Assembly: GCA_022566435.1 (NCBI GenBank)
Contig: JADFIX010000382.1
Location: 1-5,091 of the forward strand
DNA: 5,091 bases
From: Planctomycetota bacterium
Lineage (GTDB): Bacteria > Planctomycetota > Phycisphaerae > UBA1845
Reading direction: 5' to 3'
The notes beneath the pieces are model-generated. The model was not told where the DNA came from, searched no databases, and saw nothing but the letters and a program-made list of their open reading frames with translations. Below, in pieces: positions 1-3,989 of the stretch (the stretch's first letter is position 1; each line of letters begins with the position of its first letter). The position numbers and the translations under genes were made by a program.

Positions 1-49
1 CTCGCCTCCATGCCGAAGTGGGTTCTCGGTCTAGCCAACGTATTCGTTT

Positions 50-63
50 CCCCCCCCCCCCCC
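50..63. repeat. 14-nt poly-C homopolymer
   Basis: Fourteen consecutive C residues lie close to the left window end, with the 9-mer CGCCTCCAT both before (3-11) and at the end of the run (63-71), exactly 60 bp apart. Such a tract could be slippage-prone, but no gene or promoter is visible whose expression it would switch. Because it sits near the sequence end, an assembly or sequencing artefact is also possible. Confidence 0.9.
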
Positions 64-118
64 GCCTCCATTTGTAAGTCTTTTATTGACAAGTACTTAT
101 GGATTCGTAAAACCAGAA

Positions 119-139
119 TACCCGATGAGTACCCGATGA
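119..139. repeat. Short tandem repeat, two units of 11 bp
   Basis: TACCCGATGA occurs at 119-128 and again at 130-139, separated by one base, giving an 11-bp period. It lies in the gene-free left region. The period is close to one helical turn, which would suit a protein-binding pair, but nothing else supports that. Confidence 0.7.
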
Positions 140-164
140 AAAACGCGTTTCGGGGCTCTCATGC

Positions 165-188
165 GGGGGCCGGGGGATTCGTGCCCCC
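165..188. other. G-rich/C-rich hairpin
   Basis: GGGGGC at 165-170 can pair with GCCCCC at 183-188 (6 bp, 12-nt loop). A second GGGGG at 172-176 can instead pair with the same C tract at 184-188 with a 7-nt loop. No T-run follows on either strand, so it is not a canonical intrinsic terminator. Role unknown. Confidence 0.45.
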
Positions 189-293
189 ATCCTACTAGAC
201 CATTCGGGACCATCGAAGACCGACAAAGTCCAGCGATTACCGTGTCAGCGCCGGGCTCGGTTAGGGCCCAAGCAGATGCCCTCGTGCAACTTC

Positions 294-313
294 GGCTCGG
301 GCGGTACCGAGCC
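294..313. other. Strong 7-bp GC hairpin with duplicated 5' arm
   Basis: GGCTCGG (294-300) and CCGAGCC (307-313) are perfect complements around a 6-nt loop (GCGGTA). The same 5' arm, GGCTCGG, occurs 40 bp earlier at 254-260 and could pair with the same 3' arm, so two mutually exclusive foldings exist. No T-tract follows on either strand, so a simple terminator is unlikely. No gene immediately downstream identifies it as a leader. Confidence 0.5.
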
Positions 314-456
314 TCCCGTTCGGCAATAAGATTTCCGTGAGGGCATAGAACGGGAATCTCAACCCCAATCGTAGTTGGCTCCATGAGGACGCCTGGTTGA
401 TGGATCGCGGGTGACAACCTATCGGCACTATCGGCGATTGGTTGGAGCTCAGGCTG

Positions 457-472
457 GGGGATGCATATCCCC
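457..472. other. Hairpin downstream of the ArsR-type gene
   Basis: GGGGAT (457-462), loop GCAT (463-466) and ATCCCC (467-472) form a perfect 6-bp stem about 40 nt past the stop codon of the minus-strand regulator gene. It is in the right place to end or protect that transcript. There is no U-tract on the minus strand, so it is at best a weak or factor-dependent terminator. Confidence 0.35.
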
Positions 473-510
473 GGCGCGACGGAATAGATGATTGATGTGT
501 CGATGAGTAC

Positions 511-1068
511 TCATAGTGGTGCCGTTGCGACGGTGATGACATACATCTGTTTGTCATCGGCTTCGTCCGCGTCGGAAAGGAATTCTTGAAGACCATCCAG
601 GCGATTGTTTAGCTCCACGAGATTCCGGGCGGAAAGCCGGACGGCTACCTGCTCGATGCGAAGACTGCGTTTCGGAACGGTACGACGTTCGGCGCGCGCT
701 TCGAGTGCTTGTTCGAAGGACCTCTGGGCAAATCGCAGAAGCGATCCGCAACCCTTGGCCATTGCTTTGAGAAACCGCGGCGATGTTTGACGTGGATCGA
801 CACGAAGCCTTTTCCCTTGGAGCCGGTAGATTGCCTCTTCACGCATGCCTGCATCTCGGGTACCGACCTTCGCCAAAATGCCGACCTTTTCCAGCCGACG
901 GACATGGTAGTACAACGTTTCGGGAACGCGCCCCATACGTTCGGCAAGCTCGTTGACCGAGCATGGCCCGAGCATCTCCATGGCCAGATGGATTTGGTGC
1001 CGGATCGGGGAGGCCAGCGCCTCCATCTGTGCGACCGTGGAAACGAGGAATTCACATCTTTTGGACAT
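511..1068 (-). CDS. ArsR-type winged-helix transcriptional regulator
   Basis: A 185-residue cytoplasmic DNA-binding protein. Residues about 14-84 form a winged helix-turn-helix: helix 1 around ALASPIRHQIHLAMEML, helix 2 SVNELAERMG (37-46), recognition helix about 49-62 (PETLYYHVRRLEKVG), then a beta wing (63-83). This is the usual 'few conditions, remove or block repression' fold of ArsR-like regulators. The C-terminal part (about 95-165) is helical and Arg-rich, followed by a strand-like end (QMYVITVATAPL) that I recognise from ArsR-like HTH proteins, so the gene looks complete. I see no clustered CxC metal site; its three cysteines (5, 36, 107) are scattered, so metal sensing is not supported and the signal is unknown. 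The ATG at 1068 follows a perfect TATAAT (1101-1106) and fits a short leader. The Shine-Dalgarno is weak (GTGAG, about 7 nt upstream). Its targets are unknown; autoregulation is likely, and the divergent small gene at 1256 is a possible second target. Confidence 0.88.
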   Translation of the reverse strand: MSKRCEFLVSTVAQMEALASPIRHQIHLAMEMLGPCSVNELAERMGRVPETLYYHVRRLEKVGILAKVGTRDAGMREEAIYRLQGKRLRVDPRQTSPRFLKAMAKGCGSLLRFAQRSFEQALEARAERRTVPKRSLRIEQVAVRLSARNLVELNNRLDGLQEFLSDADEADDKQMYVITVATAPL

Positions 1069-1085
1069 AGTTCAACTCACTCGCT

Positions 1086-1106
1086 AAAATATTTTTAAAA
1101 ATTATA
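1086..1106 (-). promoter_or_regulatory. -10 box and AT-rich palindromes upstream of the ArsR-type gene
   Basis: On the minus strand a perfect TATAAT lies at 1106-1101. No good -35 is present 16-18 bp upstream, as expected of an activator-dependent or weak promoter. Overlapping the start region are two perfect palindromes, AAAATATTTT (1086-1095) and ATTTTTAAAAAT (1091-1102). They lie in an otherwise GC-rich window, between the -10 and the ATG (1068). AT-rich inverted repeats over the promoter are typical of ArsR-family operators, so binding by the adjacent regulator to repress itself is a reasonable inference. Confidence 0.55.
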
Positions 1107-1255
1107 GCAGGAACCGTGGCTGCCGTTCGTCTTTTCTCGTAGCCCCCCGCGGCGCCCTCCGTTTTGGCGTATCCGGGGGCGTGATCTGGCAAAGAGGGAG
1201 TCCGCGTGAGGCTCGATTGCCGGAAAGAAGGCTAGATTACACTGGGAGTTCAAGA

Positions 1256-1474
1256 ATGATTCATCGCTGCAGAATTCTCATTATCATTGCGGGAATGGTC
1301 GGTTCATTGAACCTGCCTATCGCTAGCGCGCAACAGCCGGACCCAAACTCGCCGCGTTACAAAGGAGTCGTCGCTCTCTCCGACGCTTGGGGCGAAATAG
1401 CAAGAGCGGAGTGCTCGGAGTTCCAATCGAATGGACCCGTTGAGTCCTTGGACTTGGATCCATTATGGCGCTAA
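1256..1474 (+). CDS. Small exported protein, unknown function
   Basis: A 72-residue protein starting at the ATG at 1256. A good Shine-Dalgarno GGGAG (1244-1248) sits 7 nt upstream, which decides this start over a GTG 25 codons earlier (1181). The N-terminus is a typical Sec signal peptide: basic residues (MIHRCR), a hydrophobic core (ILIIIAGMVGSLNLPI) and an AxA-type site, ASA followed by QQ, giving a mature chain of about 46 residues. The mature part (QQPDPNSPRYKGVVALSD, then WGEIARAEC) matches no family I know. It contains a single cysteine, so it is not a disulfide-rich toxin type, and that cysteine is not in a lipobox. It ends with TAA at 1472-1474 and overlaps the minus-strand kptA remnant by 12 nt, tail to tail. 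It could be a genuine small secreted protein, or the start of a longer protein cut short when the neighbouring DNA was rearranged. Confidence 0.55.
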   Translation: MIHRCRILIIIAGMVGSLNLPIASAQQPDPNSPRYKGVVALSDAWGEIARAECSEFQSNGPVESLDLDPLWR

Positions 1475-1717
1475 GGCACCACCGACGATCTTCAAGTAAC
1501 GCTGGGCCACCGACTCGGTTAGCCAGACGTCATTTCCGGTGACGACATGCTTGATCGTATCGAGCGAAAACGACTTGCCATGGCGTGCGAAGGCGGCGAG
1601 CAACTCCTCGACTTCGATCCAGCCGGCAGGTTCGAGTTGGATGCCGATCGTGTCCGGGCGATGCCGGAGCACGTAGCTCATCGACTTGCTTATCCGTTTG
1701 AGTTCAGCCGCGGTCAT
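1463..1717 (-). CDS. kptA: RNA 2'-phosphotransferase (KptA/Tpt1) with large internal in-frame deletion
   Basis: Full-length KptA/Tpt1 (about 180 residues) removes a 2'-phosphate from RNA using NAD, releasing nicotinamide and an ADP-ribose cyclic phosphate. This product has only 84 residues. Residues 8-57 match the family N-terminus: ISKSMSYVLRHRP with the conserved Arg18-His19, then the GWIEVEELL segment, ending at IKHVVTGND. Residues 58-75 (VWLTESVAQRYLKI) match the family's C-terminal end, in which NGVWLT is followed by V and an aromatic-hydrophobic tail. About 100 residues between them are missing, including RAxQGHS, the LYHGT segment and the HVHLS region. That removes the other two arginines of the catalytic Arg-His-Arg-Arg set and most of the NAD site. 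The reading frame is kept. The product is probably inactive, so read this as a pseudogene or remnant, unless the deletion is an assembly collapse. It lies 117 bp downstream of pncA on the same strand and may share its transcript. An AAGGA lies about 10 nt before the ATG. Confidence 0.8.
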   Translation of the reverse strand: MTAAELKRISKSMSYVLRHRPDTIGIQLEPAGWIEVEELLAAFARHGKSFSLDTIKHVVTGNDVWLTESVAQRYLKIVGGALAP

Positions 1718-1834
1718 TTCGAGTCGTTCCTTCTTGTACAGGTGGCGGCGTAGATGCCAGCGAGAAGATTCATGTCGATCTTTCTGTCGGACGCGGTCAT
1801 TGACTCAAGCCAGGAAGGCAGGTTTTCGTCGCAA

Positions 1835-2497
1835 TCATGACTCACCTCTCTTGTGATGGGCGGCAATCCTACTCTCGCTAGGTGCGGTATTGGTCCAGAT
1901 GTCGACACCTGCCTCTCGCATCGCTTCGATCGCGCGATCGCAGTCGCCCGCTTGAAGCTCGACGCCGCGACAGCCCTCGACGATCAGGGTGGTCTTGAAT
2001 CCGAGTTCCACGGCATCGAGGGCCGTAAATTTCACGCAATAGTCGGTGGCCAGACCCATGATGTGGAGTGCGTCGACGCCGTGTTTCTGCAACACGGTGT
2101 CCAGACCCGTCGCTTTGCGGTGGCCGTTGTCGAAGAACCCGCTGTAGCTGTCGATACCGCTGTCGGTTCCTTTGCGAACCACCTCATGGATGCCCGCGTG
2201 GTTGAGTTCATCGCAGAAGTTCGCGCCGGGCGTGCCCTGAACGCAGTGGTCCGGCCATAGAATCTGATCCAGACCTTCCAGCGTGACGACGTCGCCAACA
2301 ACCTTCCCGGCGTGATGGCCGGCGAAGGACTTGTGGTCCGCCGGGTGCCAGTCCTGAGTCGCCACGACGAGGTCAAACTCGGGCATGAGTCGAATAGCGA
2401 CGCTGATGACATCATGGCCATGGGGTACCGCCAGCGCGCCGCCGGGTTCGCCGGGCGTAAAGTCGTTCTGGATGTCGACAAGGATGAGGGCTCTCAT
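1835..2497 (-). CDS. pncA: Nicotinamidase (pyrazinamidase-type)
   Basis: A 220-residue cysteine hydrolase of the isochorismatase-like fold that converts nicotinamide to nicotinate and ammonia in the cytoplasm, the first step of deamidating NAD salvage. Expected residues are all visible: catalytic Asp8 (in LVDIQNDF), Lys109 (VRKGTD) and Cys154 (ATDYCVKFTALDA), and metal ligands Asp49, His51 and His55 (QDWHPADHKSF) with His84 in WPDHCVQGTPG. Length is normal and no motif is broken, so the enzyme should be active. Its ATG (2497) overlaps the TGA of the macro gene in an ATGA, showing translational coupling, with GGA about 10 nt upstream serving as ribosome site. Together with pncB upstream it gives a complete two-step route from nicotinamide to nicotinate mononucleotide. 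It is probably controlled by the adjacent NrtR through the promoter at 3732-3760. Confidence in function is high; substrate range (pyrazinamide and similar) is family knowledge. Confidence 0.96.
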   Translation of the reverse strand: MRALILVDIQNDFTPGEPGGALAVPHGHDVISVAIRLMPEFDLVVATQDWHPADHKSFAGHHAGKVVGDVVTLEGLDQILWPDHCVQGTPGANFCDELNHAGIHEVVRKGTDSGIDSYSGFFDNGHRKATGLDTVLQKHGVDALHIMGLATDYCVKFTALDAVELGFKTTLIVEGCRGVELQAGDCDRAIEAMREAGVDIWTNTAPSESRIAAHHKRGES

Positions 2498-3015
2498 TTT
2501 GTCATTTCCTTTTTGAATATCACGATGTACACGTCGATTTGTGGGCTACACCTTTGGAGTTGGTCCGCCATGATCGCTCGGGCTCGCTCAGCGCCGACGC
2601 CGCCAGTGCCGGCGCCGATCAAGGGCCTGGCCATCGATTGCATTCCACATTCAGTCGCGAGCCGAACCGCATTGGTGACTGAGTCGCGGATAGAACGCTC
2701 AGATGCACGCCACAGCAGGTTGATGCCGGCGACGTGAATAATGGCCTTGTGCGGCAGGCGTCCGGGCCCGGTGATCACCGCCTGACCGAGCGCGATGGGG
2801 CCGGCGCGTCCAAGTTCACGAAACGGGTCCAAACCTGCACGCCGTTTGATAGCGCCGCTGACGCCCTGAGGAAGCAGGAGCCACCAGGGGATGATGTTGC
2901 GATTCCAAGCGTTGACGCTGGCATCGACCGGTTGATCCAGCAGGTCTCCCTCGACGATCTTGACTCGATCGACTGTCGAAGCGTCGGGCTGGGGGTTGGT
3001 CGTCAACATGATCAC
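2494..3015 (-). CDS. Macro-domain (ADP-ribose-binding) protein
   Basis: A 173-residue protein that is essentially one macro domain. Macro domains bind ADP-ribose; some remove it or its phosphate from proteins or from ADP-ribose 1''-phosphate. Visible landmarks: [11 protein letters not shown] (18-28) with the Gly-Asp of the adenine pocket; VNAWNRN (34-40), the variant of the usual [16 protein letters not shown] (51-61) for the ribose-phosphate loop; and [11 protein letters not shown] (131-141) for the distal phosphate loop. Between VNA and GVSG sits an unusual insert, [12 protein letters not shown] (39-50), in place of the short Gly-rich loop of MacroD and YmdB types, so it belongs to a divergent subfamily. 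The start is probably the GTG at 3015, overlapping the nrtR TGA in GTGA; an ATG at 3009 is an alternative. It is coupled to pncA at its other end. Given its neighbours, its ligand is likely ADP-ribose or a KptA by-product; that is inference. Confidence 0.88.
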   Translation of the reverse strand: MIMLTTNPQPDASTVDRVKIVEGDLLDQPVDASVNAWNRNIIPWWLLLPQGVSGAIKRRAGLDPFRELGRAGPIALGQAVITGPGRLPHKAIIHVAGINLLWRASERSIRDSVTNAVRLATECGMQSMARPLIGAGTGGVGAERARAIMADQLQRCSPQIDVYIVIFKKEMTK

Positions 3016-3701
3016 AACTCGAAGTTGAATCCACGGCGAGTTTTGCGGTCGTATTTCTTCTCGTCGAAGCCGTAGAGACGGGCAGCGCGGTGTGCCACGT
3101 CCTTCTCGATCTCGTTGAGTTCGACGAGGATGTCCATACTCAGGATTTTCTTGCGGAAGTTCCGCTTATCGAGTTCCCGGTCAAGGACCACCTCGTATAG
3201 GTGTTGCAGCTCACGCAGGGCAAACTTCCGGGGAAGAAGCTCAAACCCGATCGGTTGGTATCGCACTTTGGCCCGAAGCCGGGCCAGCGCCGTCGCGAAA
3301 ACGTGTTTGTGGTCGAACGCAAGGGTCGGTAAATCGCCGGTGGCGAACCAGGCCGCGTTACGTGCGTCGGTAGTGGCCCAAACTTGATGGCCGACCAAGT
3401 TTACCAGGGCGAAGTACGCCACCGTCACGACGCGCTCGCGGGGATCGCGGCGTACATCGCCGAACGTGTAGAGCTGTTCCAGAAAGATGTTCTCGAGACC
3501 GGTTTCCTCTTCGAGTGCTCGCCGGGCGGCTTCTTCGAGAGTCTCGGCAACACGGACGAACCCCCCTGGCAGCGCCCAGCGGCCGGCAAACGGCTCAATG
3601 TCGCGCTGAATCAGCATGACCTTCAGGTCCTCCTCATCGAGGGCGAAAATCACGATGTCGACGGTGAGTGCGGCTCTCGGGAATTGGTAGGTGTGGGGCA
3701 T
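3012..3701 (-). CDS. nrtR: NrtR-type Nudix/winged-helix repressor of NAD genes
   Basis: A 229-residue cytoplasmic regulator from the ATG at 3701. An N-terminal Nudix domain (about 8-145) carries the Nudix box [20 protein letters not shown] (46-65), and a C-terminal winged helix follows (about 150-229: [18 protein letters not shown], then [10 protein letters not shown]). This order is the NrtR architecture. NrtR family members repress NAD biosynthesis and salvage genes and release DNA on binding ADP-ribose. In the Nudix box the catalytic first Glu of REUxEE is Ala62 (R-A-L-E-E-E), while Glu53, Glu65 and Glu66 remain, so ligand sensing rather than hydrolysis is likely. The start is fixed by GAGGAG (3713-3708) 6 nt upstream; the longer frame back to GTG 3752 would begin upstream of the -10 box. 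It is first in the operon with macro and pncA, and its own control region carries a large inverted repeat, so autorepression is expected. Confidence 0.93.
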   Translation of the reverse strand: MPHTYQFPRAALTVDIVIFALDEEDLKVMLIQRDIEPFAGRWALPGGFVRVAETLEEAARRALEEETGLENIFLEQLYTFGDVRRDPRERVVTVAYFALVNLVGHQVWATTDARNAAWFATGDLPTLAFDHKHVFATALARLRAKVRYQPIGFELLPRKFALRELQHLYEVVLDRELDKRNFRKKILSMDILVELNEIEKDVAHRAARLYGFDEKKYDRKTRRGFNFEL

Positions 3702-3727
3702 CGTTCGCTCCTCGGTGTTCCTTGTAA

Positions 3728-3757
3728 ACTTAGTATCGTGTACGGATGACACTAAGT
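3728..3757. promoter_or_regulatory. Candidate NrtR operator (inverted repeat)
   Basis: Arms ACTTAGTATC (3728-3737) and GACACTAAGT (3748-3757) are complementary at 9 of 10 positions around a 10-bp spacer. The repeat covers the -10 box, the whole spacer and part of the -35 of the nrtR promoter, so a protein bound here would block RNA polymerase. A second, shifted dyad is nested over it: TGTAAACTT (3723-3731) and AAGTTCACA (3759-3767), 8 of 9. No other copy of the TTAGTGTC arm occurs in the window. Assignment to NrtR rests on position only; I did not match it to a published motif. Confidence 0.7.
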
Positions 3758-3760
3758 CAA
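3732..3760 (-). promoter_or_regulatory. Sigma70-like promoter of nrtR-macro-pncA
   Basis: On the minus strand, TTGACT (3760-3755, 5 of 6 to the -35 consensus) and GATACT (3737-3732, 4 of 6 to the -10) are separated by exactly 17 bp. Transcription would start near 3725, giving a leader of about 24 nt that contains the GAGGAG ribosome site of nrtR. No other candidate promoter of this quality is visible in front of macro or pncA. Confidence 0.75.
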
Positions 3761-3815
3761 GTTCACAGCGGAAAACAGCTGCAAGAATCGCCTCAACGGT
3801 CCGGCGGGCATCGGC

Positions 3816-3989
3816 TTAGGGCTCCTGCTCGATTCGCAGCCCGCGAAGTTTCCCGCGGAACCCGCCCGACGGAATTGGGAAGAGCAGTGCCCGAGTCAAG
3901 GCTTGGGAGTTTTTCCTGGAATTCGGATCAGACGGTGTCACGCCACTACACTTGCGCAGTTCGTCCGCGCGTACGCTGATGAGCTTCAT
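3816..3989 (-). CDS. Possible 57-residue protein coupled to pncB
   Basis: The pncB stop TGA (3991-3989) shares its final A with an ATG at 3989 (TGATG), a layout typical of translational coupling. The frame runs 57 codons to TAA at 3816. The product (MKLISVRADELRKCSGV at the start, FRGKLRGLRIEQEP at the end) is basic, has no signal peptide or membrane segment and matches no family I know. Its first half has mostly G/C third codon positions, as in real genes here; the second half is less clear. It fills the gap between pncB and the nrtR promoter almost completely, leaving about 55 bp. It may be a true small gene, a remnant, or an accidental frame. Confidence 0.35.
   Translation of the reverse strand: MKLISVRADELRKCSGVTPSDPNSRKNSQALTRALLFPIPSGGFRGKLRGLRIEQEP

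Larger units (their letters stand above)
1..510. other. Gene-free, structured 510-bp region
   Basis: I see no convincing gene here on either strand. The open frames present (for example minus 97-417 and 261-596) have low-complexity, Arg/Ser/Pro-rich products with no family motif, and they overlap each other. The region holds a C homopolymer (50-63), an imperfect 11-bp tandem repeat (119-139), a 9-bp direct repeat CGCCTCCAT (3-11 and 63-71) and several GC-rich hairpins (165-188, 294-313, 457-472). A TTGACA hexamer occurs at 86-91 on the plus strand, but no good -10 or gene follows it. It could be an intergenic spacer, decayed DNA or part of an unrecognised RNA; the sequence does not decide. 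Confidence 0.6.

Noticed and set aside
86..113. TTGACA with a TAAAAC-like hexamer 16 bp later on the plus strand
   Set aside because: The -10 is poor and no coding region or RNA gene follows on the plus strand.
97..417. Minus-strand 106-codon frame in the left gene-free region
   Set aside because: No ribosome site, no family motif, and its product is rich in Arg, Ser and Pro as expected of chance frames in GC-rich DNA; it overlaps another chance frame at 261-596.
1142..1180. GCCCCC (1142-1147) and GGGGGC (1175-1180) as a regulatory hairpin in the divergent gap
   Set aside because: The 27-nt loop and GC-rich background make chance pairing likely, and no T-run or gene start is placed to use it.
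1181..1255. Upstream GTG start extending the small exported protein by 25 residues
   Set aside because: The extension would bury the signal peptide behind charged residues, whereas GGGAG sits 7 nt before the ATG at 1256.
3890..3914. Plus-strand terminator-like hairpin: CCCGAG (3890-3895), CTTGGG (3902-3907), then TTTTT
   Set aside because: The stem is 6 bp with one G-U pair, and no plus-strand gene exists upstream for it to end; it has no U-tract for the minus-strand genes.
3746..3979. Plus-strand 77-codon frame opposite the pncB-nrtR gap
   Set aside because: Its start lies inside the nrtR operator/promoter, it has no ribosome site, and its Arg/Ser-rich product has no recognisable motif.
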